Assembly: GCA_009379955.1 (NCBI GenBank)
Contig: WHST01000030.1
Coordinates: 1 to 56,995, forward strand
Direction: 5' to 3'
From: Streptosporangiales bacterium
GTDB taxonomy: Bacteria; Actinomycetota; Actinomycetes; Streptosporangiales; WHST01
Length of the DNA: 56,995 nt
The notes under the pieces: generated by a model
Database searches by the model: none
Told to the model about the DNA's origin: nothing
What the model saw: only the letters and a program-made list of their open reading frames with translations
Made by a program: the position numbers and the translations under genes
Part shown: one piece after another, positions 1-12,936 of the stretch
Layout of the letters: each line of letters begins with the position of its first letter
How positions within the stretch are numbered: position 1 is the stretch's first letter

Positions 1-63
1 AACCACGTGATCGTCGATCAACACGTACAGTGCGGTCAGGAGGGTGTTCAGATCTTTGCTCAC
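1..63 (-). CDS. IS982-like transposase, N-terminal end, cut by the window edge
   Basis: Reading leftwards from a GTG at position 63, the sequence encodes 21 residues beginning MSKDLNTLLTALYVLIDD before the window ends. This resembles the N terminus of actinobacterial IS982-family DDE transposases, which commonly start with a DLNTLLTALYV-like motif. The rest of the element lies outside the window, so intactness cannot be judged. The start region carries a 12-bp inverted repeat. Only 71 bp separate it from the glgP stop codon. Confidence 0.65.
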   Translation of the reverse strand, partial: MSKDLNTLLTALYVLIDDHVV

Positions 64-85
64 ACATCGAACATGAACACCCTCC
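39..85. repeat. 12-bp inverted repeat over the transposase start
   Basis: GGAGGGTGTTCA at 39-50 is perfectly repeated in inverse orientation at 74-85, around a 23-nt loop that holds the transposase start codon. The transcript could fold so as to hide its own initiation region. Such a fold would limit transposase expression, but this is inference from the sequence only. Confidence 0.5.
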
Positions 86-134
86 CCCACATCCACGGCC
101 ACGACGCGCCCAGGCCCTTCAAGGAATCACTCAT

Positions 135-2741
135 CTAGCGGAAGGTGCCGTTGGTCATGCCGGCCGGGGCGTCCGGCAGGACCACCAGGCCGAGCTCGGT
201 CGCGTCGGCGAGCAGCTCGTGGTGCGGCAGCACGCGCACCGTGTAGCCGAAGGCACCGGTGCGGTCGAGCGGCACCCGGCCCTCGTAGCGCAGGCGACCG
301 TCGTCGAGGCGCCCTGCCGCGGCCAGCGAGACCGTCGACGGTGACACGATCTCGTCGGACTCGCCGAGGCGGCCGTACACGACCTGCACGTCGACGTCGC
401 CCGGCTCGAGCTCGCCGAGGCTGACGATCGAGCGGATCGGCACCGCTCCCCCGAGCTCGGTCACGTCGACCGCGCCCGTCGACTCGACGTGCTCGACGAG
501 GACGGACGGCCACGCCTTGCGGACCCTGCCCTTCCACTTCGCCAGGCGCCGGGCGCCGGCGAAGTCGTCGGCCGCGACGTGCGCGGAGCTGAGGGCCGCC
601 GGCGCGTAGAGGCGGGTGACGTACTCGACGAGCATGCGGTTGGCGGACGCGCGCGGGCTCAGCTCGGCCAGCGTGTGCCGCACCATCTCGATCCAGCGAC
701 CGGGCAGGCCCTGCTCGTCGCGGTCGTAGAACCGCGGCGCGACCTGCTCGTCGATCAGGTCGTACAGCGCGCCTGCCTCGAGGTCGTCACGACGCTCCGG
801 GTCGGGGTGCGTGTCGGCGCTCGGGATCGGCCAGCCGTTCTCGCCGTCGAACCACTCGTCCCACCAGCCGTCGCGGATCGAGAGGTTGAGACCGCCGTTG
901 AGCGCGGACTTCATCCCCGACGTGCCACAGGCCTCGAGCGGCCGCAGCGGGTTGTTGAGCCAGACGTCACAGCCCGCCACGAGGAAGCGCGCCAGCTCCA
1001 TGTCGTAGTCGGGCAGGAACACGATCCGGTGCCGCATCTGCGCGTCGTCGGCGAACCGCACGATCTCCTGGATCAGCTTCTTGCCGCCGTCGTCGGCCGG
1101 GTGTGCCTTGCCCGCGATCACGATCTGGATCGGGCGCTCCGGGTGGAACAGCAGCTCCCTGAGCCGTTCCGGTTCGCGCAGCATCAACGTCAGCCGCTTG
1201 TACGAAGGGACGCGGCGGGCGAAGCCGACGGTGAGCACCTCCGGGTCGAGCGCGTCGTCGACCCAGCTCAGCTCGGCCTCGCTCGCGCCGCGCTGGATCG
1301 CGGACAGCCTGATCCGGCGCCGTGCCTCGTGGACGAGCCGCTCGCGCAGCGTCGCGCGCAGCCGCCAGATCGTCGCGTCGTCGATGGCGTCGACGACCGG
1401 ACGCCACGCCTCCGGCTGGAACTCGCGCTGGCTGTCGAGGCCGTCCGGGTGCAGCAGCGCGAGGACGTCGTCGGCGGCCCAGGTGCGCTCGTGCACGCCG
1501 TTGGTCACCGAGGTGATCGGCACCTCGTGGACGTCGAACCCGGGCCAGAGGCCGCCGAACATCGTGCGGCTGACCTCGCCGTGGAGCAGGCTCACGCCGT
1601 TGGCGCGCTGGCCGAGCCGCAGGCCCATGACCGCCATGTTGAAGACGTCGGGATCGCCGCCGGTGTACGTCTCGGCGCCGAGCTCGAGGATCTGCTCGAC
1701 GGGCATGCCCTCGCAGCCGTTGTCGGCGCCGAAGTGCGACTCGACCAGGTCGCGCGGGAACCTGTCGATGCCGGCGGGCACCGGCGTGTGCGTGGTGAAG
1801 ACCGTGCCCGCGCGGACGGCCTCGAGGGCTTCGTCGAACGCCAGCCCGCGGTCGGCGACGAGCTCGCGGATCCGCTCGAGCCCGAGGAACCCCGCGTGAC
1901 CCTCGTTGGTGTGGAAGACCTCAGGGGCGGGGTGGCCGGTGACCGCGCACCAGGCCCTGATGGCCCGGACACCGCCGATGCCGAGCAGCATCTCCTGCAG
2001 CAACCGGTGCTCGGTGCTGCCGCCGTACAGCCGGTCGGTCACCTCGCGCTCGGCCGGCGCGTTGCCCTCGATGTCGGAGTCGAGCAGCAGCAGCGGCACC
2101 CGCCCGACGTGGGCCTGCCAGATCTGCGCCAGCAACGTGCGCCCGCCCGGCAGCTCGACCGCGATCTGCACCGGGGCGCCGTCGCCGGTCCGCACGAGCG
2201 TGAGCGGCAGGCCGTCCGGGTCGACCGCCGGGTAGCGCTCCTGCTGCCAACCCTCGTGCGAGAGCGACTGCCGGAAGTACCCGTGCCGGTAGAGCAGGCC
2301 GAGGCCGATGATCGGCACGCCGAGGTCGCTCGCCGCCTTCAGGTGGTCGCCGGCGAGGATGCCGAGCCCGCCCGAGTACTGCGGCAGGACCTCGGTGAGC
2401 CCGAACTCCGGCGAGAAGTACCCGATCGCGCGGGGCGCGTCGGAGAGCGACTGGAACCAGCGCGCGCCGGAGACGTACTCGCGCAGGTCGCGGTGGGTCT
2501 CGGCGAGCCTGCGGAGGAAGTCCTCGTCGTCCGCGAGGGCGGCGAGCCGTTCCGCCGACACCTCCGCGAGCAGGGCGGACGGGTCGTGCCTGACCTCTTC
2601 CCACGCCGTCGGGTCGACCGAGGCGAACAGCGCGCGCGTGGGGGGGTGCCACGACCAGCGCAGGTTGGTCATCAGCTCGCCGAGGGCACTGAGCCGCTCG
2701 GGCAGCGAGGTTCGGACGTTCATCCGGCGGATAGCTTTCAC
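135..2741 (-). CDS. glgP: alpha-glucan (glycogen) phosphorylase
   Basis: 868 aa. Releases glucose 1-phosphate from the non-reducing ends of alpha-1,4-glucan using pyridoxal phosphate. It has the N-terminal DUF3417-type region of actinobacterial phosphorylases (LRWSWHPPTR near residue 30), the internal VFHTNEGHAGFLGLERIRE motif, and a C-terminal half with NNPLRPLEACGTSGMKSALNG, the PLP-binding end of the family. Length fits the roughly 850-aa bacterial type. The GTG at 2741 (MKAIRR) is preferred because related proteins start this way; an ATG seven codons in is the alternative. No clear ribosome binding site is visible. It diverges from glgE across about 104 bp, so degradation and synthesis of alpha-glucan may share a control region. 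Confidence 0.93.
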   Translation of the reverse strand: MKAIRRMNVRTSLPERLSALGELMTNLRWSWHPPTRALFASVDPTAWEEVRHDPSALLAEVSAERLAALADDEDFLRRLAETHRDLREYVSGARWFQSLSDAPRAIGYFSPEFGLTEVLPQYSGGLGILAGDHLKAASDLGVPIIGLGLLYRHGYFRQSLSHEGWQQERYPAVDPDGLPLTLVRTGDGAPVQIAVELPGGRTLLAQIWQAHVGRVPLLLLDSDIEGNAPAEREVTDRLYGGSTEHRLLQEMLLGIGGVRAIRAWCAVTGHPAPEVFHTNEGHAGFLGLERIRELVADRGLAFDEALEAVRAGTVFTTHTPVPAGIDRFPRDLVESHFGADNGCEGMPVEQILELGAETYTGGDPDVFNMAVMGLRLGQRANGVSLLHGEVSRTMFGGLWPGFDVHEVPITSVTNGVHERTWAADDVLALLHPDGLDSQREFQPEAWRPVVDAIDDATIWRLRATLRERLVHEARRRIRLSAIQRGASEAELSWVDDALDPEVLTVGFARRVPSYKRLTLMLREPERLRELLFHPERPIQIVIAGKAHPADDGGKKLIQEIVRFADDAQMRHRIVFLPDYDMELARFLVAGCDVWLNNPLRPLEACGTSGMKSALNGGLNLSIRDGWWDEWFDGENGWPIPSADTHPDPERRDDLEAGALYDLIDEQVAPRFYDRDEQGLPGRWIEMVRHTLAELSPRASANRMLVEYVTRLYAPAALSSAHVAADDFAGARRLAKWKGRVRKAWPSVLVEHVESTGAVDVTELGGAVPIRSIVSLGELEPGDVDVQVVYGRLGESDEIVSPSTVSLAAAGRLDDGRLRYEGRVPLDRTGAFGYTVRVLPHHELLADATELGLVVLPDAPAGMTNGTFR

Positions 2742-2845
2742 GGGCGGGAAGCCTAGTAGGACGTGCCCCCTACCGGGATCCCCCGCCCCCTCTCCCGGGT
2801 GCGTCCATGTGCATACCGGACAGGTCGCCGCTATCGTCGGGCGCG

Positions 2846-4834
<1,989 letters not shown>

Positions 4835-4850
4835 ACCCGCGAGACGTCGA

Positions 4851-6551
<1,701 letters not shown>

Positions 6552-6652
6552 CCATCTGACCGACGAGCACGAGGATGTGACGCAGCGCGTATGACGCTTC
6601 CAGCGCACGACGCCCGTTTCGCCACCCACTGGTGTGGGAAGGACAGGCGGTC

Positions 6653-8002
6653 ATGACGCTGCGGAAGCGACTGGTCGACTGGCTGCCCACCCAGCGGTGG
6701 TACGCGGGCGGTTCGCGGGCGATCCGGCGCGTGGAGGTCGCGGCGCGTACCGAGCTCGTCACCGGCGACCCGGCGATGAGCCTGCTGCTCCTCACCGTCG
6801 ACCACGACGGGGGCACCGACACGTACCAGCTGCTGCTCGGCGAGCGGTCCGAGCTGCCTGACCGTCTCGAGCACGTCCACATCGGCGACGGCGACGGCGT
6901 GTCGTGGTACGACGCCGCCCACGACTCCGAGGTGACGCACCGGCTCCTCGAGCTCATCGCGGGCAACGCCGACGTGGGCCCGGTCCGGTTCCGGTCCGTC
7001 CCCGGCGCGCCGCCACTCGACGTCACCCTGCACAGCCTCGCCATCCCCCACGAGCAGACCAACACCTCCCTGGTGTTCGGCGAGGAGTCGATCCTCAAGA
7101 CGTTCCGCAGGCTCGTCATCGGCACCAACCCCGACCTCGAGGTGACCCTGGCGCTCGCCCACGCCGGCTCGCAGCACATCGCCGAGCCGCTGGGCTGGGC
7201 CGAGACCGACGTCGACGACACGACCACGACGCTCGCGATGCTGCAGCGGTACCTCCGCTCCGGCACCGACGGCTGGCTGCTCGCGACCGGCAGCGTGCGC
7301 GACCTCTACGCCGAGGGAGACCTGCACCCCGACGAGGTCGGCGGCGACTTCGCCGGCGAGTCCGAACGGCTCGGCGCGGCCACCGCCGCGGTGCACCGTG
7401 ACCTCGCCACGACGCTCGGCGTGGTCCCGGCGGGACCCGCCGAGGTCGAGGCACTCGCGGCGGGCATGCGGCGGCACCTCGTCGAGGCCCAGGGCGAGGT
7501 GCCGAGCCTCGCCGAACAGGTGCCGGCGATCGACGCGGTCTTCGCGGCCCTGCCGCGAGAGGTCGACTCCTTCACCGCACAACGCGTGCACGGCGACTAC
7601 CACCTCGGCCAGGTGATGCGCACCACCGACGGCTGGGCGCTGCTCGACTTCGAGGGCGAGCCGGAGCATCCGCTCGAGGCGCGCCAGGCGATGACGTCGA
7701 CGCTCAAGGACGTCGCCGGCATGCTGCGGTCGTACGACTACGCCGCGCGGCACCTGCTCGTCGAGCACTACGACGACGCGCAGCGCGAGACCCGCGCGCA
7801 GGAGTGGATCGACCACAACCGTGCCGCGTTCTGCGCGGGCTACGCGGCCGAGACCGGCACCGATCCCCGGTCGTCGGCAGCGCTCCTGCACGCGTTCGAG
7901 CTCGACAAGGCCGTCTACGAGGTCGTGTACGAGGCGCGGCACCGGCCGAGCTGGATGAAGATCCCGCTGGGCTATCTGGACCGGATTGCCGAGCGGGCGT
8001 GA
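6653..8002 (+). CDS. mak: maltokinase
   Basis: 449 aa. Phosphorylates maltose to alpha-maltose 1-phosphate, the GlgE donor. ATG 6653 is chosen over GTG 6632 because GGAAGGA at 6637-6643 sits 9 nt before it and [19 protein letters not shown] matches the usual N-terminal cap. The aminoglycoside-phosphotransferase-like fold shows the catalytic HGDYHLGQ near residue 312 and the metal-binding DFEGEP near 331. Length fits the roughly 450-aa mycobacterial enzyme. Its TGA overlaps the glgB ATG by one base (TGATG), so the two are translationally coupled. Confidence 0.93.
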   Translation: MTLRKRLVDWLPTQRWYAGGSRAIRRVEVAARTELVTGDPAMSLLLLTVDHDGGTDTYQLLLGERSELPDRLEHVHIGDGDGVSWYDAAHDSEVTHRLLELIAGNADVGPVRFRSVPGAPPLDVTLHSLAIPHEQTNTSLVFGEESILKTFRRLVIGTNPDLEVTLALAHAGSQHIAEPLGWAETDVDDTTTTLAMLQRYLRSGTDGWLLATGSVRDLYAEGDLHPDEVGGDFAGESERLGAATAAVHRDLATTLGVVPAGPAEVEALAAGMRRHLVEAQGEVPSLAEQVPAIDAVFAALPREVDSFTAQRVHGDYHLGQVMRTTDGWALLDFEGEPEHPLEARQAMTSTLKDVAGMLRSYDYAARHLLVEHYDDAQRETRAQEWIDHNRAAFCAGYAAETGTDPRSSAALLHAFELDKAVYEVVYEARHRPSWMKIPLGYLDRIAERA

Positions 8003-10194
8003 TGAACGCGCAGTCGAAGGACACGTACGCGAGCGAGCTGCAACGGCTCGCCGACGGCACGCACCACGACCCGCACAGCCTGCTCGGCGCGCATCCGGGC
8101 GACGACGGCGTGACCGTCCGCACGCTGCGCCCGTCCGCCACCGCCGTGACCGCAGTGCTCGGCGACGGGCGGCGGGTGCCGCTCACCCACGAGCACCACG
8201 GCGTGTTCGCCGGCGTGCTGCCGACGTCAGGGATCGTGGACTACCGCCTCGAGGTGACGTACGACGACGTCACTGTCGTCACCGACGACCCGTACCGCTT
8301 CCTTCCCACCCTCGGCGAGTTCGACCTGCACCTGATCGGCGAGGGTCGGCACGAGGAGCTCTGGCAGGCGCTCGGCGCGCACCCGCGCACGTACGCGACC
8401 GCGTCCGGCGAGGTGTCGGGCACGTCGTTCGCGGTATGGGCACCGAACGCCCGCGGCGTCCGCGTGGTCGGCGACTTCAACCGGTGGGACGGCTACGCAC
8501 ACCCGATGCGGATGATGGGCAGCAGCGGCGTGTGGGAGCTGTTCGTGCCCGGCGTCGGCACGGGCGCGAAGTACAAGTTCGCCGTGCTCGGCGCCGACTG
8601 GGTCTGGCGGCAGAAGGCCGACCCGATGGCGTTCGCCACCGAGCATCCGCCCGCGACCGCATCCGTGGTGTTCGAGTCCGCGTACGAGTGGAACGACGCC
8701 GCCTGGCTCGAGCGCCGCGCCACGACCGACGCCGCCAGGTCGCCGATGGCGGTGTACGAGGTGCACCTCGGCTCCTGGCGCTCCGGTCTCGGCTACCGCG
8801 AGCTGGCCGACCAGCTCGTCGAGTACGTCCGCGACATGGGCTTCACCCACGTCGAGTTCCTGCCGGTGGCGGAGCACCCGTACGGCGGCTCGTGGGGCTA
8901 CCAGGTCACGTCGTACTACGCGCCGACGTCGCGGTTCGGCAGCCCCGACGACTTCCGTCATCTCGTCGACCGCATGCACCAGGCGGGCATCGGGGTGCTC
9001 GTCGACTGGGTGCCCGCACACTTTCCGCGCGACGCGTGGGCGCTCGCGCGCTTCGACGGCACCGCCCTGTACGAGCACGCCGACCCGCGCCTCGGCGAGC
9101 ACCCGGACTGGGGCACGCTCATCTTCGACCTCGGGCGCCACGAGGTGCGCAACTTCCTGGTGGCGAACGCGCTGTACTGGCTCGAGGAGTTCCACGTCGA
9201 CGGCCTGCGCGTCGACGCCGTCGCGTCGATGCTCTACCTCGACTACTCGCGCAAGGAGGGCGAGTGGCTGCCCAACGAGCACGGCGGCCGGGAGAACCTC
9301 GACGCGATCGCGTTCCTGCAGGAGACCAACGCCACGATCGACAAGCGCGTGCCCGGCGTGAGCACGCTGGCCGAGGAGTCGACGTCGTGGCCCGGCGTCT
9401 CGCGGCCCACCTATCTCGGCGGCCTCGGGTTCGGCTTCAAGTGGAACATGGGCTGGATGCACGACACGCTCGGCTACCTCGCCCGCGACCCCATCCACCG
9501 GCAGTACCACCACCACGAGCTCACGTTCTCGATGATGTACGCGTACACCGAGAACTTCGTGCTGCCGCTCTCCCACGACGAGGTGGTGCACGGCAAGGGC
9601 TCGCTCTACCGGAAGATGCCTGGCGACCACTGGCGCAAGCTCGCCGGCCTGCGCACGCTGTACGCGTACATGTGGGCCCACCCGGGCAAGCAGCTGCTGT
9701 TCATGGGCGGCGAGTTCGCGCAGGACACCGAGTGGTCCGAGCAGGACGGCCTGTCCTGGCACCACCTCGACGAGCCCGACCGCCGCGGCATGCACGCACT
9801 GGTCCGCGATCTCAATGGCCTCTACGCGTCACTGCCCGCGCTGTGGCAGCGCGACCACGACCCGGAGGGCTTCGCCTGGATCGACGCCGACGACTCGACC
9901 GGCAACGTGCTGTCGTTCCTGCGCTGGGCGCACGACGGCTCGGTCGTGGCGTGCGTCGTGAACTTCTCGGCGACACCCCACCTCGGCTACCGGCTCGGCC
10001 TGCCCTCCGCCGGCCGCTGGGTCGAGCGCCTCAACACCGACGCCGCGACGTACGGCGGCAGCGGCGTCGGCAACCTCGGCGCCGTCGAGGCGGTCGCGAA
10101 GTCCTGGCACGGCCAGCCCGCGTCGACGACGTTGTCCGTCCCACCGCTGGGCGCCCTCTGGCTGGTCCCGGAGACCGCGGCGGAAGAGAGCTAG
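8002..10194 (+). CDS. glgB: 1,4-alpha-glucan branching enzyme
   Basis: 730 aa from ATG 8002, which overlaps the mak stop. Introduces alpha-1,6 branches. It has an N-terminal GlgB domain, a CBM48 module ([20 protein letters not shown]), then the GH13_9 barrel with [17 protein letters not shown] (nucleophile near residue 403), [14 protein letters not shown] and [14 protein letters not shown]. The C-terminal beta domain ends [16 protein letters not shown]. The stop codon TAG (10192-10194) is also the first three bases of an inverted-repeat element, so the last few residues may have been set by an insertion; this does not touch the catalytic domain. Confidence 0.95.
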   Translation: MNAQSKDTYASELQRLADGTHHDPHSLLGAHPGDDGVTVRTLRPSATAVTAVLGDGRRVPLTHEHHGVFAGVLPTSGIVDYRLEVTYDDVTVVTDDPYRFLPTLGEFDLHLIGEGRHEELWQALGAHPRTYATASGEVSGTSFAVWAPNARGVRVVGDFNRWDGYAHPMRMMGSSGVWELFVPGVGTGAKYKFAVLGADWVWRQKADPMAFATEHPPATASVVFESAYEWNDAAWLERRATTDAARSPMAVYEVHLGSWRSGLGYRELADQLVEYVRDMGFTHVEFLPVAEHPYGGSWGYQVTSYYAPTSRFGSPDDFRHLVDRMHQAGIGVLVDWVPAHFPRDAWALARFDGTALYEHADPRLGEHPDWGTLIFDLGRHEVRNFLVANALYWLEEFHVDGLRVDAVASMLYLDYSRKEGEWLPNEHGGRENLDAIAFLQETNATIDKRVPGVSTLAEESTSWPGVSRPTYLGGLGFGFKWNMGWMHDTLGYLARDPIHRQYHHHELTFSMMYAYTENFVLPLSHDEVVHGKGSLYRKMPGDHWRKLAGLRTLYAYMWAHPGKQLLFMGGEFAQDTEWSEQDGLSWHHLDEPDRRGMHALVRDLNGLYASLPALWQRDHDPEGFAWIDADDSTGNVLSFLRWAHDGSVVACVVNFSATPHLGYRLGLPSAGRWVERLNTDAATYGGSGVGNLGAVEAVAKSWHGQPASTTLSVPPLGALWLVPETAAEES

Positions 10195-10357
10195 GGCGCG
10201 TCTCCAAACGGCGTTCGAGGCGAGCGGCGTCCAGGGTGGTCAATGGCGGTGGCGGAGGACGAGCTCGTACTTGGGCGTACTTGCGAGCTCCGACAACGCC
10301 GCCAGTGGCCGTCCTGGGCGTCGCGTAGCCCGGACAGTCATAAGGAGACACGCCCTA
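10192..10357. mobile_element. MITE-like element with 14-bp terminal inverted repeats and a long imperfect palindrome
   Basis: TAGGGCGCGTCTCC at 10192-10205 is matched inversely by GGAGACACGCCCTA at 10344-10357 with one mismatch. Between them the two halves, roughly 10225-10275 and 10277-10325, are also inverted copies of each other at about 65-70 percent identity, centred on GAGCTCG...CGAGCTC. The whole 166 bp can therefore fold into one long hairpin. No ORF of transposase type lies inside. GGCGTGTCTCC-type ends are typical of actinobacterial IS elements, so this is probably a non-autonomous derivative. The left end coincides with the glgB stop codon. TA at each end may be the target duplication. 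Confidence 0.6.
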
Positions 10358-10364
10358 AACTTGT

Positions 10365-11053
10365 AATTAGACCTTTCGCCTGGGTTTGGTGCCTTTGTGG
10401 TGGGCGGGTCGGGTGTATGGCTCGCCTGTGGCGAGGACTCGCCCGACGTCGTGGCGGGTGGCGGGGTGCCGGTTCTTGGAGCCGGTGGGTCGTCCGGGGC
10501 CTGTGCGCGAGCTGGTGATGGGGTTGTGGCGCGGATGTTCCGGAACCCGCGGCGGACCCTTGCGGGGGTGAGTTTATTGGCTGGCAAGGGTTTCTCCCAC
10601 GGGCGGCGCAGGTCGGCGGCCAAGGGCCGGGCCAGGTATGACAGAACGAGCGATCCGGGCAGGTAGCACCGTCTGGCCGCAGCCACGCTGACACATCGAC
10701 AGCGAGGACCAACCGGCCATCAGCGGCGCGGGGCAGCGACAAACCCGCGAGCGCAGTCCGCAGCCGGGCGAAATCGATCCGGCCGCAGTTCACCGCGTCG
10801 TAGAGAGCGCCATGTCCGCGCCGGTGCTCGGGCGCCAGCGACAACCCGACCAGTGACCAGACCGGCCGTCGGTGCACAGCACCGCGTCGGCCAGCTCGAA
10901 CAACGCATCCGCCCGCGCGGTGAGGCAGTGATACAACTCCTGACGAAACGCCGCCAGCTCTCCGAGCGCGCCTTCGCGCCCGCCATCATGCACACTAACC
11001 CCCGCAGCCCTTGGGTCGAACTTCCTTCTGTCGCAAGAGGAAGCATCGACCAA
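10365..11053 (-). pseudogene. decayed transposase with internal deletion and frameshifts
   Basis: Pieces of one actinobacterial transposase can be read in three minus-strand frames. The first (11053 leftwards) has LGELAAFRQELYHCLTARA and ADAVLCTDG. The second (from 10877) has SLVGLSLAPEHRRGHGALYD and the conserved LVLAVDVSAWLRPD. The third (from about 10680) has LTPARVRRGFRNIRATTPSP, a C-terminal motif of the same family. After PDRSFCHT, where roughly 300 residues of catalytic core are expected, the sequence jumps straight to the C-terminal part. The core is therefore deleted and at least two frameshifts have built up. Family recognition rests on motif memory; no named IS is claimed. Confidence 0.65.
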
Positions 11054-11060
11054 GGGCTGC
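11004..11060. repeat. 57-bp hairpin at the 5' side of the decayed transposase
   Basis: GCAGCCCTTGGGTCGA at 11004-11019 pairs with TCGACCAAGGGCTGC at 11046-11060 (one base bulged). Inside, TTCCTTCT pairs with AGAGGAA. Together they form a long, nearly continuous stem. It lies just upstream of the transposase remnant on its coding strand and could be the end structure of that element or a bidirectional terminator. No T-run follows on either side, which weakens the terminator reading. Confidence 0.5.
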
Positions 11061-11295
11061 GCTCATGATCAACTGGGGTCAGCCTTCGCTAGCGACCATT
11101 CCCTCCGCGTGGAGCAGGAATCCCGTTATGCGGTTGATCGCCAATTGACCGGGCGTTCTGTGGCGGCGAGAAGACCAGCGAGCACGGACCGAGCTTTCTG
11201 GAGTGTGGAGATCTTGTTGTCGACGCCACGAAGCTGTTCACGCGGTGTCGGCGCCGCATCCCCGCGCGCGATGCCGGCGGGGCGTCGGCGATGCT

Positions 11296-12141
11296 GTGCG
11301 CGTGGAGTACGTGTCCAGAGTGCCGCGACCGCCGCTGGACGGGCTGATCGACGACCTTTACTACCTGGAGGGTGCGCCGCCGTACGCCCGGCTGACGCTG
11401 CCGCCGGCGCCGTCGGCGTTGCTCATCGTCAACCTCGGGGCGCCGTTCCGCATCCGCGCCGGCACCGACATCGAGACGGCCGAGTACGCCGACGGCTGCG
11501 TGGTCACCATGCCCACCCGCGCGTGGGAGTTCGGCTACCCACTCCGGACCCGGTCCGTCGGCGTGCACTTCAAGCCGTGGGGGCCGGCGCCGTTCCTGCC
11601 GATGCCCGCGGCCGAGCTGTGTGACCGGCCGGTGACGGTAGAGCAGGTTTGGGGCCGGCCCGCCGTTGCTGAGCTGCGAGACCGGCTGGCCACGGCGCCC
11701 GGACCGCACGAGATGCTGACGCTGCTCGAGGAGGAGCTGACGCGACGGCTGTGCGAGACCGCCGGCCTGGGGCTGGTCCGCCATATGAGCAGCGTCATCG
11801 CGGCGGCCAGCGGGGCGGTGGCGATCGGCGACCTGAGCGTGGCAGCCGGTGTCAGCAGCACTCATCTGGCACAGCGGTTCAAGGAGCTCATCGGCGTCAC
11901 GCCGAAGCGGCTGGCCCGCACCTACCGCTTCGCCGCCACCGTGTTCGCGATCAACCCCGCCGGACCGATCGACTGGGGCGACCTCGCCGGTGGCGCAGGC
12001 TACTTCGACCAGGCCCACTTCGGCCACGAGTTCCGGGCGTTCACCGGGCTCACGCCGACCCGGTACGTCGAAGTCCGGCGGCGGTTCCTGCGCGAACATC
12101 CCGGCCACGCGCTGGACGTCGGGCCGCTGCCGGCCGATTGA
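11296..12141 (+). CDS. AraC-family transcriptional regulator
   Basis: About 281 aa if started at GTG 11296; GTG 11302 and an upstream ATG at 11203 are alternatives, and no convincing ribosome binding site decides between them. The N-terminal two thirds resembles the DUF6597-type sensor domain found before AraC HTH modules (PPLDGLIDDLYYLEG, PSALLIVNLGAPFRI). The C terminus carries two helix-turn-helix motifs (IGDLSVAAGVSSTHLAQRFK and the AraC signature with AGYFDQAHFGHEFRAFTGLTP). It is followed at 66 nt by a RibD/DHFR-like reductase on the same strand, its most likely co-transcribed partner or target. The ligand is unknown. Confidence 0.85.
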   Translation: MRVEYVSRVPRPPLDGLIDDLYYLEGAPPYARLTLPPAPSALLIVNLGAPFRIRAGTDIETAEYADGCVVTMPTRAWEFGYPLRTRSVGVHFKPWGPAPFLPMPAAELCDRPVTVEQVWGRPAVAELRDRLATAPGPHEMLTLLEEELTRRLCETAGLGLVRHMSSVIAAASGAVAIGDLSVAAGVSSTHLAQRFKELIGVTPKRLARTYRFAATVFAINPAGPIDWGDLAGGAGYFDQAHFGHEFRAFTGLTPTRYVEVRRRFLREHPGHALDVGPLPAD

Positions 12142-12207
12142 TTTCTTACAAGAGCGACAGCTCACGACACGCTAATTTGGGGGCACCCCAAAGCAGAGGA
12201 GAGCCCC

Positions 12208-12789
12208 GTGGGCAAGGTGGTCATGTACAGCTCGGTGTCGGTGGACGGCTTCGTCGCGGACGAGAATGACCAGCCCGGACCGCTGTTCGACTGGTTGTCC
12301 AACGGTGACGTCCCGTTGGACGAGAGCGGCGAGGTGAAGGTGTCGCAGACGTCCTACGACTACACCCGGCCGTACTGGGACCAGATCGGGGCGACACTCG
12401 TCGGCCGCCACGTCTTCGACATGACGGACGGCTGGGACGGGAAGCCTCCGGGCGGGATCGACCACGTGGTCGTCGTGACGCACCGGCCGGAGCCCGAGGG
12501 CTGGGACCCCGAGGCGCCGTTTCACTTCGTCGACGGCGTCGAGGCAGCCGTGGCCAAGGCGCAGGAGCTTGCGGGTGACCGCATGGTCGAGGTCGCCGCT
12601 GGCGACGTCGGTGGCCAGGTGCTTGCCGCGGGCCTGATCGACGAGGTGCGCATGGACGTCGTACCCGTCGTGTTCGGGTCCGGCAAGCGCTACTTCGGGT
12701 CGGTCCACGCACAGCACCTGTTGGAGGATCCTGACGTGGTGATTCAGGGCAACCGGGTGCTTCACCTGCGCTATCGGGTGCGCCGTTGA
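12208..12789 (+). CDS. dihydrofolate reductase family protein (RibD C-terminal fold)
   Basis: 193 aa from GTG 12208, with GAGGAGAG about 7 nt upstream. MGKVVMYSSVSVDGFVADEN is the N-terminal strand-helix motif of the RibD_C/DHFR-like superfamily, which binds NADPH. TLVGRHVFDMTDGWDG and the C-terminal IDEVRMDVVPVVFGSGKRYF are family hallmarks. Such stand-alone proteins usually act as NADPH-dependent reductases of unknown substrate; neither true DHFR activity nor riboflavin synthesis should be assumed. It follows the AraC regulator and ends before a hairpin terminator. Confidence 0.85.
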   Translation: MGKVVMYSSVSVDGFVADENDQPGPLFDWLSNGDVPLDESGEVKVSQTSYDYTRPYWDQIGATLVGRHVFDMTDGWDGKPPGGIDHVVVVTHRPEPEGWDPEAPFHFVDGVEAAVAKAQELAGDRMVEVAAGDVGGQVLAAGLIDEVRMDVVPVVFGSGKRYFGSVHAQHLLEDPDVVIQGNRVLHLRYRVRR

Positions 12790-12844
12790 CCGATCTGAGC
12801 GGGTACGCGAAGAAGTCTACTGCGGACAGTGACACCAGATCGGA

Positions 12845-12873
12845 CCTCCGGCTGCGTTTGCGCAGGCCGGAGG
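12845..12873 (+). terminator. hairpin terminator after the reductase gene
   Basis: CCTCCGGCTGCG pairs with CGCAGGCCGGAGG across a TTTG loop, giving about 12 pairs with one bulged base. CCGTTTCTC follows on the plus strand, so this is a weak intrinsic terminator for the gene ending at 12789. The same stem lies downstream of the convergent minus-strand gene ending at 12937 and may serve both. Confidence 0.6.
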
Positions 12874-12936
12874 CCGTTTCTCGGTCGGTGTGAAGTCGTG
12901 GCCAGACGGGGGCTCGAAACGAGGTTAAACGCCAAG

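Noticed and set aside
489-2756. A 755-codon open frame antisense to glgP
   Set aside because: Rich in Arg, Ala, Val and His with no domain, and mirrors the codon pattern of glgP; a GC-rich shadow frame.
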